Assembly: GCA_019321725.1 (NCBI GenBank)
Contig: CM033120.1
Span: 310,001 to 374,000 of the forward strand
Reading direction: 5' to 3'
Length of the DNA stretch: 64,000 nt
Source: Paulownia fortunei
Lineage: Eukaryota; Streptophyta; Magnoliopsida; Lamiales; Paulowniaceae
The position numbers and the translations under genes were made by a program. Positions 33,001 to 42,589 of the stretch are shown piece by piece. Below the pieces are notes generated by a model that worked only from the letters and a program-made list of their open reading frames with translations, was not told the origin of the DNA and searched no databases. The stretch's first letter is position 1. Each line of letters starts with the position of its first letter.

Positions 33001-34406
33001 GATTTTCCTGTGTTTGCCTTTTATTTGGCTATCTCAAGATGGTTTGGGCTTACCTGTAGACATTGTTATTTTAATCCTATCAATGGTTGAGGATACCATG
33101 TTTCTTTACTTGACTTACTTCTGTTGCAGGTTGGCGCCCCTCTGGTTTTTCCCACAGCTTCTCCAGTACCTCTTGTCACCCAAGCTGCTGGGGTCATGCA
33201 GAGTTCAATTACTGCAACCCAGCAACCTCTTCCTGTCTTCCGCCAACCAACTGGGGTTCATCTACCTCATTATCCTCCATTCATTCCTTATGGTCCTTAT
33301 TTCTCCCCATTTTATCTCCCACCACCAGCAATTCATCAGTTTTTAAGCAATGGCGCATTTCCTCAGCAACCTCAGGGTGGCAGTTTGTATCCAACTCCAC
33401 CTGGGACGACTGCCAAATATTCAGTTTCTCAGTATAAGCAAGGATCTAATACAGGAAGCTCAACTCACATTGGAGTGCCTGGCAGCTATGGGCCGTATGG
33501 TCTTTCCCTGGCCAACTACACTTCCAGTTCAGTCACAGCAGCTATTACTTCAACGTCAAATGAGGATCTTGCTGCCCCTCAAGTAAAGGAAAATAACATC
33601 TATGTCAATGGTCAACAGGTTTGTTATTTTACATGCTACGTGATCAATTAGTAAAACATAATCTGTTTAACAATATGACTTGAGAAAGTACTTATATAGA
33701 ACCTTTGTGATCAGAATTTTGAGCTCACTTTGATTCCTAGAGAGTTAGAAGGATTGATCTTGATACCCCAATGAGCAAGAATTTTCTATAAAACTCATTC
33801 CTAATGTGTTCTAAAGTAAATATCAAGCATAAACTCATTCCTGATATGTTCCAAGGTAAATATTAAGGTCAGAGAGATTATCTATTGCTAAAGCAAAAGG
33901 TGGTGACAATCAATTGCTCAGTGACTTATCTAGGAAAAGTTATTCTGTGATATAATATCTCATATTTTACATGGGCACCACATTAAATTCGATTTTTATG
34001 CTCTTTATTATCTTTGCTTTGGCAAATAATGTAAAGATTCATTTTCTGTGTTGAACCTACTGTTTTGATGTAGAACTTGCTAGGTAGCTATGGTTCTCTT
34101 TCCCATTTGTGAGATTGTTTTCCTTGACATACTGGAAAAGTGTAATGATGTTGTGGTCCATTTGCTTCATTGCAGAGTGAAGGTTCTGGTGTATGCCAGG
34201 GTCAACTGGCTTTCACCCCAACACAGCCTGGCCACGGCACCTTTACTGGTATTTTCCATCCAGTGCCGGCAGTGACAGCAGCAACGCTTCACCCTCTTTT
34301 GCAACAATCTCAGTCCATTACCATCCCTGTTGATATGGTGGGACCAACAGCTGGTGTTTACCAGCAGCAGCAGCAAACACAACTTAACTGGCCGAGCAAC
34401 TTCTAA
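21071..34406 (+). CDS. GIP1: GBF-interacting protein 1-like (GIP1-like), 10 exons, 867 aa
   Basis: GIP1 proteins bind G-box factors and promote their DNA binding in the nucleus; this one should be a plant transcription co-regulator. Exons: 21071-21254, 21903-21946, 22989-23091, 23423-23555, 23716-24296, 24847-25222, 28461-28761, 28984-29145, 33130-33618, 34176-34406. All junctions are GT..AG and in frame (2604 nt). The N-terminal helical domain (DUF1296, about residues 15-76) contains KKTIENIKEITGQ and ends DTFHEVKKKRDRRKE. An RGG-like basic patch (NRGGRG) follows, then a long low-complexity Ser/Pro-rich region. The C-terminus is the family's Pro/Tyr/Gln-rich tail (PPFIPYGPYFSPFY ... QLNWPSNF). 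The start is the ATG at 21071; the upstream in-frame codon at 21059 is TTG. The last two exons are duplicated at 47.9-49.2 kb as a broken copy. Introns 6 and 8 are large and carry transposons. Confidence 0.94.
22047..22705 (+). repeat. Tandem duplication within GIP1 intron 2, 354-bp period
   Basis: TTGGTTTTGCTCTTCGA at 22061 recurs as TTGGTTTTGTTCTTTGA at 22415. The phrase GATTATCCATGATTAACTTT and the run ending CAGCACAATTAA also occur in both units in the same order. The second unit lacks a short stretch present in the first. It leaves the flanking splice sites intact. Confidence 0.85.
25855..27550 (+). repeat. Diverged direct repeats around the TRIM element in GIP1 intron 6
   Basis: Sequence at about 25855-26010 (including TTTATAAATGCTAGAAAACC) resembles about 27380-27550 (TTTATAGATGCTAGAAAACC). 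Both are followed by AAnAGGnTAACnATGnnGGACTC-like text. They have the same orientation and may be remains of LTRs of an older element, or an older duplication. Divergence is high, so limits are approximate. Confidence 0.4.
26298..27156 (+). mobile_element. TRIM retrotransposon (terminal-repeat retrotransposon in miniature)
   Basis: An 859-bp element lies in GIP1 intron 6. The left terminal repeat is 26298-26596 (starts TATTAAGAATCAAGAATT, ends TCAACA). The right one is 26880-27156 (starts TGTTAAAAATCAAGAATT, ends TCAACA). Directly after the left repeat comes TGGTATCAGG (26597), matching the 3' end complement of initiator methionine tRNA, the usual plant primer-binding site. Directly before the right repeat is the purine tract TGAAGGGAA (26871-26879). 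The 283-bp interior has no gag or pol frame. The 5-bp target duplication ACTTT is perfect (26293-26297 and 27157-27161). Movement must have used another element's enzymes. Confidence 0.92.
29146..33129 (+). other. GIP1 intron 8, 4 kb
   Basis: This is the longest GIP1 intron. It contains a Stowaway-like MITE (30809-31194) and otherwise ordinary AT-rich intron sequence. The right part from 32498 is the start of the segment duplicated at 47360. No additional GIP1 exon is needed here: exon 8 ends on a codon boundary and joins exon 9 in frame. Confidence 0.75.
30809..31194. mobile_element. Stowaway-like (Tc1/mariner) MITE
   Basis: The ends are CTCCTTCCATCCCACAA (30809 on) and TTGTGGGACGGAGAG (to 31194), the well-known CTCC-TCCGTCCC-type Stowaway terminal inverted repeat. 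A TA dinucleotide flanks each end (30807-30808, 31195-31196), the expected target duplication. It is 386 bp, at the long end for this group. It is intronic and has no transposase. Confidence 0.85.
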
Positions 34407-35010
34407 GAAAGGAGATATTTCTTTTGAAGGCGGTGCAAAGTTCAAATCCCAACTCATATTTCTTTGTGGAATTTCCAACAAGTTCTGATTTGAAGAACTA
34501 CATCCCCAGACACCAATGCCTGAACTGAGTGTAAATTAATGGAAGGGGCCAATAAAATTGGCTGATATAGTTTCGTGGTCTTCTTGTGACTCATGACAAC
34601 CATTTAAGTTAACTGAGGCCAGAATGTGCAAACCATCTCTTTCTTGCTTAGATGGTTTTGTATTTCCCTTGACATATATGGGAGCCCTTCTATAGGTTTT
34701 AGCTTGATTGCTAGTCTAGTAGAGAGTTAATATTCTTTTTGTTTGTCATATTTGCTGTAGTTTGAAATTTAAGAGGTAATATAGGCAGACTTTGATTTGA
34801 GGTTTCTAGGTGCTCTTCAATTTGTTTTTGCTCCTTCTTCTTCTGTTTTTAACCCTTTGTCCTAGCGCCGTCTTATCTGTAAAGTAATTTTTTTTCGATA
34901 GCAAGAAAGATGTACTTTGGGACTTCTGTAACTGGCCTTGGTATATTCAAATGGGGAATTTATTTGTTTTAATCTTTATGGCCTTTCTTCTTTGATTCTG
35001 ATGTATGATT
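34407..35010 (+). other. GIP1 3' UTR and downstream flank
   Basis: Sequence after the TAA at 34404-34406 is T-rich, with AATAAA-like words (CCAATAAAATTGG near 34550). Its copy in unit 2 extends to about 49679, which is where the two units stop matching. The exact cleavage site is not determinable. Confidence 0.5.
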
Positions 35011-37600
35011 TCTGTCTACATAAACTTTACAGTTATGAGATTAATGTCATCTTTCTTTTGCATCTGGATCTTATTTAGAAGGCCTGCCGATCGACCTGGG
35101 TAATCTCTGGCCAGTTGACATTTTTGGGTTGGAATGCTGAAAACATCTGTTTGATTGATCATGGAGAAATCCATTCCTCCTTGCGGTCAAGAATGATGCA
35201 AGATACACATAATATCTGTTTCTGTAAAATGCGAACTATTTGGTTCCTTTATGCCCATTTTGTTAAGTTTACCGTTGCTCTAAATCTATGCCTAAATTTC
35301 GCCCTTTTCCGAATGTCCCATGAAGAATTACTATTAAATACAATCATAAAACTTCATAGAGACCAAAAAAGGATTTGCAGTAAAGTAGCAGGTGTAAATT
35401 TTAGTCGAGTTATTATGAAAATGAATCTAATAAATAGGATATATATTTTTTTATCTCACATTCATCCCATACTCATGGATAATTTTATTTAGGCCCTTCA
35501 ACAATTGTCGATTGCGCATATATTATGCAAACGCGAGTAAAGGGACAAAAAAAAAAAAAAAAAAAAGGCAATGTTTTAATACATAATTTCTAATTATGGA
35601 CATATACTTTAGAAATATCAAGGAAATTAAATCTAATAAATCAATGTTCAAACATATAAACACAACTATCAAATTAAATTATCTTTAATCACTTGAACTC
35701 ATAGCTATCGTAACAATTAATTGTTTTACATATCCACATAAGTCCTCTCTTGTAGTAATCGCTAAACAAATTGTTTTGGCAGCAGAAAATTCAACAATCT
35801 CTCTTTGAACCGTGGCCATGTCTTTGCACTTGCCCTCAGATATCTTTCTGGTCAGGAGTATCGTCCATGCAGATGCTAATACATGGCCATTCCTGCAGCC
35901 AAGATCATTGAAAAAGCGCCCCTCTTTCATCCTAGCAAGGCCCGAGATCTTCTGGAGGCCTTGGGACTCCATCATCAGGCCCAAAGAGACCCTCATTCCG
36001 GGCCCGAAATACTCACCAAACGGTGAAGAAACTCAGGCTTCAAATCACAAAACCAGTATGAAAATGCATTGGAGCCATCACTTACTGCCATTAATGAGTG
36101 AATGAGGATTCTGATTGGTTCTCTTTTTTCCTATTTGAACAGATACATTAAGTCTTATCTTATAGCTCACCTCAAATGATTAACCACGTATCTAGTTTCT
36201 TTGTTATAGTTCAGTCCAAATAACAGAAGACAAAAAAGGCGAAGACCAAAAGGCCCATAGGATTGAATTCTGAACACTTGTACAACAAACATTGATCATT
36301 GCTGCAAGAATTGCTTGAGCCATCTTACATATGGATCAGATGAATGCTAATGTTATTGGATTGATTTGGAGTTTGCTTAAGCCTTTTCTTTGTATTCTAT
36401 CAAAGAATGGTACATTATGTTGATGGACTGAGAAAAGTTGCAGTATATAAGTTAGAATGATTAACAGAAATCTGGAATCATATCAAAGTGGCACCAATGA
36501 ACCATTGAGTAGAAAGTTTGAATTTCTATGCCAACATGTATTTATGTCTCCTATGACCCGTTTTTGCCAAAACATTCCTTCAGAAGGGGTCATCTAGGTC
36601 TTTTAGACCTTCGACGAGTCATCTTAGCTGGGGTGGACATGCAAGAGACCCCCTAGACCTCAAGGCAGGGTCTTGACTCATTGGCTAATTCAGTCTCTTA
36701 GCTGGTTTTTGGGACAATAATTACAAACTTGCCAGATCACTATGCATAATCTTTAGATAAATATTTGAAGTATGGTAAGATCAAAAACAGTTTAAAATAA
36801 AAAAAATAGGGTTCATATTTTCTGGTTCACTTCTATCATATATAGTAATATACTGTTAAAGCTGTTATTCTTCTCCTTGTCCTTCTTTTAACTTTCGAAG
36901 TGGCATACAAAGACCATTTTAGATCACTACATGTCCAAAACCTCAAAATTCGCACTTCCAAGGGACAATCCCAAACAGATGACAAGCAAGAGAGCTATAT
37001 TTCCCTTCTTCTGGGGAAAAGGTGGAGGAAAAAGGGGTGCAGTGCTAGGGGTGGGGGGTGGGGGGAGATCATCCAAAAATCTGCAAATTAAGTCCATAAA
37101 AGTAGAATATCGTTTGAAGACTATGTTTGCCAAATAGCTTCTGAGCTGAAACATATCATCCTCCAGAATATCAAAGTTAGGGGGACAGCCAAATGACGAT
37201 GTCCTGATGCTCTCATTACCGTAAAGCAGCAGAGAGAAATGAACCTAATCGCTTTACAGCACCAGAATATCAGCACTTGCAGTGAGCAGACTCCAACATT
37301 GATGACAAAAAATTACAAACTAAGACAACATAGATCATTTGGGCCGAATAGACTGGCTAGGCGACCACAGAGACAATTTGGATTAAAGAGAGCGGGCACA
37401 ATTCTTTGGAAGTCAATTAAGCCACAGCATTTATGCATTCAAATGAAAGATTTCCAGACTTAAACGGCATTCAAGTATAAAATGCACCTGCAAAAATGTG
37501 CAAGAAGTACTAGAATATTGAAGATCATGAAATGTGTTATAATCAGATACACATCAACTGAGCACAAAACAACAGCAGTATTTCTTGCACTATGGCCTCC
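35011..37600. other. Spacer between GIP1 and protease A, partly repeated in unit 2
   Basis: Contains a 19-A run at about 35549-35567. A stretch at about 35740-36900 reappears in degraded form at 52490-53250. Minus-strand frame 35996-35685 begins MRVSLGLMMESQGLQ. It is open for 103 codons but resembles nothing I know, and its copy near 52500-52760 is interrupted by stops. I treat it as a possible old gene fragment, not a gene. The copy of 36600-36730 in unit 2 resembles a tRNA-derived SINE head. Confidence 0.4.
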
Positions 37601-37657
37601 ACCCTAGCCTGTTTACAGTTTTCCACCAACCACCCAAATTATACACTACTAAAGATG

Positions 37658-39316
37658 CTATATATCAGCACACTTTGTCAGTGCAAAACCAAGCCTTGAT
37701 CTTTTCGTGTCATACAAGATGCGGAAATTCTGCTGTTGATAATTCCCAATAATTGACAGAGCCGAACGAGGGGTCCCCAAAATTGCCAAACAAACTACAT
37801 TTTCAGGCTCCAGCTTGATGAAGTAATTTTCAACTGGGAAATTCCAAATTGCTCCATCACCAAACACGAACCCAAGTGAGGGCAACTCCAGTTTGTCCAC
37901 ACCAGATACGTTGTAACAAGGATCCATTATGGGAAAATCTTTTACAACTGGATAGCCCTTCACCTTTTTAACAAAAGCCTCCTTAATAATCTTATAAGCT
38001 GGATCAGCAAAATAACTGAGTGTAGTACCCGAGTCAATGATTGTGCCACCAGCACCATCTGATGAAATATTCCATGTCTCTTCTGGAATATTTAGCTCCT
38101 CTCCTCCAACCATCACCGACTTTATTTGGACGTAATAAAATGTGTTGACAGGATTTTCTTTTCCGCCAACCAATGTAGTGAAATTCAAACCCGGGTGGCT
38201 GAGTAAGTCTTTATCCTCACCAAAAATCAACTTACTGCTTGTGTTACTATTTCTTTCCACAAGACAATAGGAGAAAGAATCACCATACAAAGATTGAAGC
38301 TGGGAGGCAAAGGATAGGGGTCCCCTCCCAAGTCCCAAAACCCCGGCAGCTCCATGAAACAGGCCTCTGTTCCAATGACCACATCCAAACATCACATTTT
38401 CCACTTTCCTAAATTGTGATTTCCCACTTGCTGTTGTGAGATTAACCGTGAATGTTTCAAGTGCAAAATCTCCTGTGGTATTCGAACTATCACCGTACCA
38501 ATAATAATAAGGGCAACTCTGATCCTCAGCTTTGCAGGAACGTGAGGGGTCAGGGGATGAAACAAGATGGCATCTAGGATCATGACAACTTATATTTCTA
38601 AATGAACTCGATTCCTTAGGATCATAATAAGGCCCCCTTTGTTCAAAACAATCATAACAAGGATCACATTGAATCCAATTAAGATCACTACCGGTATCAA
38701 GAATCAAAGAGAAATGCTTAGGAGGTGTACCCACAAAGACATCCATTAAGTACTCCCCCGAGCCAAGACTCACCCCTGACCTGAGCGTGGCCATGAGCTT
38801 CCCGGAGAACCCGGCAGTGTAAGATTCCGGTGAGGGGACAGGCGCAAAAAAGGGGCTTTGAGCCGGCTGACTATCATCTTTCATAATTCTTGAAGCAGTT
38901 CTCCGTTTCTTCCTCTCAACTATCCATGTGTGAAGAGTCTGAATCCTATTCAAATCCTTGGCTGTGGATTCCAAAACCGAATCCGTGGGCCGAATTTTTT
39001 TTCCGGCCGATCGGTGCTTAAGGTTGAGCACCACAGATGGCTTTAGCTTAAAATCTTCATGCTCTACCTTATCAAAGCCGTCATCAACTTCCTCTTGAGC
39101 TAAAACTGAATGCATTTCGGTTTTCTTAGCATTTGCAAAGGTACAACCTGAATCCACAGAGGAAGAGTCGGCATTACTGTCAGGCAATTCTATGGCTGTA
39201 ACAGGAGAGGCATCAGAATTCAGATTGCTGAGACTTTGGACTATAGTTCCACTGGCTAAAAAGCCATAGGAGAAGAAGTAAAAGTATCCCACAACACGCA
39301 AAGACTTTGACACCAT
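37658..39316 (-). CDS. Nepenthesin-like aspartic protease A (single exon, 552 aa)
   Basis: A pepsin-family (A1B) endopeptidase of the plant nepenthesin group, likely secreted or vacuolar; close in sequence to the Arabidopsis proteins encoded by At3g59080 and At2g42980 as I recall them. A hydrophobic signal-like N-terminus (about 1-22) is followed by a long propeptide region. The mature domain starts near GEYLMDVFVGTPPKHF. First catalytic motif DTGSD at 207-211; second DSGTT at 428-432. A Cys-rich nepenthesin insert (CDPCYDCF, CHDPRC) lies after the first. The family C-terminus contains SIIGNYQQQNFRILYDTKRS. The start is the first in-frame ATG (39316). The frame stays open upstream to 39421, but the first codon there is TTG and copy C has a stop in that region. 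Intronless, as in its relatives. It looks functional. Confidence 0.93.
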   Translation of the reverse strand: MVSKSLRVVGYFYFFSYGFLASGTIVQSLSNLNSDASPVTAIELPDSNADSSSVDSGCTFANAKKTEMHSVLAQEEVDDGFDKVEHEDFKLKPSVVLNLKHRSAGKKIRPTDSVLESTAKDLNRIQTLHTWIVERKKRRTASRIMKDDSQPAQSPFFAPVPSPESYTAGFSGKLMATLRSGVSLGSGEYLMDVFVGTPPKHFSLILDTGSDLNWIQCDPCYDCFEQRGPYYDPKESSSFRNISCHDPRCHLVSSPDPSRSCKAEDQSCPYYYWYGDSSNTTGDFALETFTVNLTTASGKSQFRKVENVMFGCGHWNRGLFHGAAGVLGLGRGPLSFASQLQSLYGDSFSYCLVERNSNTSSKLIFGEDKDLLSHPGLNFTTLVGGKENPVNTFYYVQIKSVMVGGEELNIPEETWNISSDGAGGTIIDSGTTLSYFADPAYKIIKEAFVKKVKGYPVVKDFPIMDPCYNVSGVDKLELPSLGFVFGDGAIWNFPVENYFIKLEPENVVCLAILGTPRSALSIIGNYQQQNFRILYDTKRSRLGFALTKCADI

Positions 39317-39470
39317 GAGAAATACCTCTAGCTGCGAATACAAAGTAAAAAGGAACAATCTTGAATGTAAAACTAATAAATAAAGAACAACCCAAAAACC
39401 CACAACAGGAGAAGACTTCAATAAGATGAAGCTTTAGACAACTGAATTCCAAATTCAAGATTCATTGCTA

Positions 39471-39497
39471 ATATATATATATATATATATATATATA
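39471..39497. repeat. (TA)n microsatellite upstream of protease A
   Basis: About 13 AT dinucleotides lie about 155-180 bp upstream of the protease A start codon. The matching place in copies B (52060-52085) and C (55595-55615) has only T runs or a short TATATA, so the expansion is specific to copy A. Confidence 0.9.
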
Positions 39498-39762
39498 CTT
39501 TCAATTTCTGGGCTAAAAGATCTCTCTTTTATGAAGCTTAAGATTAAAAAACCTCTCATTATTTTCTTGGAAAAAAAAAAAAAACAGATGAAGGGAGAAT
39601 GAGAGAAATGAAAGATGAAGAGGAGGCAGAAGAAAGGGGGGCCGAAAGGGTTGCTGGAGAAATGGGACAATCGTCAGCGTTGAGGAAATTGTGGAAAAAA
39701 TGTTTGGGAGGTAGAAGTCTTTGAATGTTGCAACGTTTTCAGATGTCCAATGCTACCTTTTT

Positions 39763-39768
39763 ACGCGG
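39763..39768 (-). promoter_or_regulatory. CGCG-box upstream of protease A
   Basis: On the gene strand this reads CCGCGT within AACCGCGTAAAAAGG, a CAMTA-type CGCG box, about 450 bp upstream of the ATG. The same site is kept upstream of copies B (52298-52303) and C (55868-55873). Regulatory use is inference. Confidence 0.4.
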
Positions 39769-39899
39769 TTTTCACTTTTCACATAAGAAATCTGCAATTT
39801 TTAATGTATTCAAGTGTTTTACAGTTGGTGGAGAGTAAAAAGTGTGGCACTTGATAGAAAATTAGCAGAACCTCGCCAACAATGGCGGAGGGAGTGGGT

Positions 39900-40734
39900 G
39901 GGCGGCGGCTGGGTTTTTTAAATTTATAATTTTAAGAAATTTAAAAATTTATCCGCCTAAAATAATTAAATTATTCGTATCATCCTTTTAAATTTTCATA
40001 ATCCTATATCGAATATGTAAATTTATTATATTCATTTATATTTTAAAATTATTTTTAAAATTTTATTTTTTAAAAAAATTTAGATAATAAAATTTATTAT
40101 TGATATAAAATTTTAAAAGGTATTTGTACTAACTTTCAAAACTTATTATAATTTCGTTTCTAAAAATATAAATATTTTAATTAAAAAATACTTCTTATTG
40201 TGATTTTTTAATTTTTAACTTATTTGATTCACTTTTATTGCTTATTATTTGATATTATACTAATTTTTATTTCGTAAAAAATCATAAGTGTAAGTTTTTC
40301 ATGATATAAAATTTATTTGATTTGATTAATGACTATAAAATAATGCTCAAATTCTTGTAAATTAATTTTTATTTTGTTTTGGATTGAATTAAAATTGAAT
40401 AACATTTTCATTTAAAAGTTAATTTTTGTTCAAATACTTATGCAAATATAATAGATATAAAATATTTATGTGTAAGTATAACGTATTATATTTATATTTA
40501 TTTTTTTATTTTTAATATTTAATTAAAAAAAAATCAATAAAAAAATAATTTAATATATAAAAAAAGAATAATTTAACAATCAAATCTCGCCTATCTTTAT
40601 TAAAATCCTGGCTCCTCCCCTACTTGCCAAGAAATTGACAATAAACAAGAAATGAAATGGTGATGAAATTTATGACATTTTTGTTCGGCCATTAGAAGCA
40701 TCACTGACACTACGTATTTAGATACTATAAAAAA
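39900..40734. other. AT-rich sequence upstream of protease A
   Basis: Very AT-rich with many A/T runs. I see no coding frame or transposon terminus. The part from about 40610 (AAGAAATTGACAATAAACAAG) resumes similarity to unit 2 at about 55978. Confidence 0.5.
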
Positions 40735-40890
40735 TGGTATCGTCAACCCCTACGGTAAGTAGCGCAGTGAAAAATATTTAGGGTACCAATGTGAGTAGTG
40801 GTGGTTCGAATTCTCGAGAGGTCTAAATAAGCTGCAAATAATTACCGACTTCTTTGTGTTGCTGCTCCTTTATAAAAGCTTTCGCCATGT
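40735..40890 (+). mobile_element. Candidate tRNA-derived SINE
   Basis: TAGCGCAGTG at 40760-40769 fits a pol III A box and GGTTCGAATTC at 40803-40813 fits a B box. They are 43 nt apart (start to start), as in a tRNA. The same stretch is absent from the matching place in unit 2 (about 56040-56640 differs entirely). Ends and target duplication are not clear. Confidence 0.45.
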
Positions 40891-41235
40891 CAGTTTATGT
40901 CAGATTTAAATGAAATGAAAGTTTAATGAGATTTCTATCAAGTGAGGGGAGGAATGCAGAATATAAAAGGTCAAATGTATAAGAGAAAAAAAGAGACTGC
41001 CCACTATTTTTTATTGCATTGCTTTGTCCCTCAACCATAATTTGTCGATTTTACCCGAATTTTAAATTAAAACAAAAAAAAAAAAAGAAAAAATGATTAG
41101 GTAAAAGAAATCCCCAAACCGTGGTTGATATAAGTAGATGAAAAATATAATATTTGATTAATTTATTTTTATACTATTATAAAAAGTGTGAATATTTTTT
41201 TCAGTTTTTGATTGAATTAAAATAATCTTGACATT

Positions 41236-41490
41236 ATTAATTATTTATAATGCCAATAATATAATTTACAATATAATAAAGTCCAAAGTTAAACTATAAG
41301 TGTGACTGTTTTTTTTTTTTTTAATTTTTAATTAGATAAAAATGACCCTAACTTTATTAATTGTTTATAATGACAATAATATAATTTACAGTATAATAAA
41401 GTGGAAGTTAAATTACAAAGAGAGGCTCTTTAACATTGTTAATTGTAACGATAATAATATAATTTATAATATAAAAGTGCCATAAGGATG
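41236..41490 (+). repeat. Degenerate tandem repeats near the Helitron 5' end
   Basis: Three imperfect copies of a segment containing AATAATATAATTTA, followed by (C/A)A(G/A)TATAATAAAGT-like text, occur near 41260, 41380 and 41450. Spacing is irregular (about 120 and 75 bp). Confidence 0.6.
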
Positions 41491-42589
41491 GGACTTGAAG
41501 TGTGTTGAAAAACTGAAATTAAGTGCCGTCAATTACACATATTTTAAATTATAATTGAACTCACCGATTTAAACTGTAATTGGACTCTTAATTTTCAGAT
41601 ACATGCACACGATTTTTGGTCTGAATTGAAAAATTAATCTCATATCTACACACGATTTTTAGAGTGCAATTGGTCATTAAATTGCAGCTGAAAAATTCTA
41701 TTGTTAAGAAGTTTAATATGAGGCTTTTTCAGCTTCATTTAGATGATGATTTTGTTGGAGCAGAACTGCATAATTTTCAGTTGCAATTATATTTTATAAT
41801 AGAAAATTCTTTTCATTCTCTATTTTGCACTTGTGATATTTTTAAATTACACACTGAAGATACATGTATATGTATAATTATGTTGAAACCTTACTTTATT
41901 TTTTTAATTTCTTTGTTAAAATATTATATTTCAATGAATAGCCAATTATATATTAATGATATTTCTATAGTATCAAAGTTTGCATCTGCATGTGAATATT
42001 CTTTCCCAATAACAAAAAGATATGAACATATTAAAAATTATCTTAAGAATATCATGCGTATACTCATTTCATATAACATGAACATAATGAAAAAATAGTT
42101 TTCACCAAACTTGGTTGAAATACTTTTATACATCTATCATCAATGCTGACCAAATGTTCTTTGAAGAGTCTCCACTTTTGGAGGTTAAATATAGTTTTGC
42201 TAACAAAATTAGTACTTTTCTTATTAGATTTTTTTTAAATCTTTAATTTTTATTGTATTGTTTGTATTTATAACTATCGACAAAGAAAGTAATAAGAAGG
42301 TCTCTGCATGAATATAGTTTTTACAAGCTATAAATTAGAAATATAAGGCGATTTACAAGTCTAAAATCTCTTTGCATCTAGACAACAAGATTGGATTACT
42401 ACCTTTAAAACAAATCAAATATGAGTCTTGAGCTATACGAATGAATCATGGATAGTGTGTTGAAAGAAAATACTAGAAGAGTGAAGTTGGCAAAAGAATT
42501 GTTCTTTCGGTATTATTGATAATTTGAAAAATCAAATCTATTTATTACAATGACTGACAATTTAGAACGGAAAGAGATCAAGAAAAACT

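Noticed and set aside
38392..38583. Second frame inside protease A, also seen in C (54508-54699)
   Set aside because: It is a shadow of the conserved protease coding sequence.
41664..42098. 144-codon plus-strand frame
   Set aside because: Rich in Ile, Phe, Tyr and Asn as expected from AT-rich DNA; no match to Helitron or other proteins and it lies upstream of the RepHel remnant.
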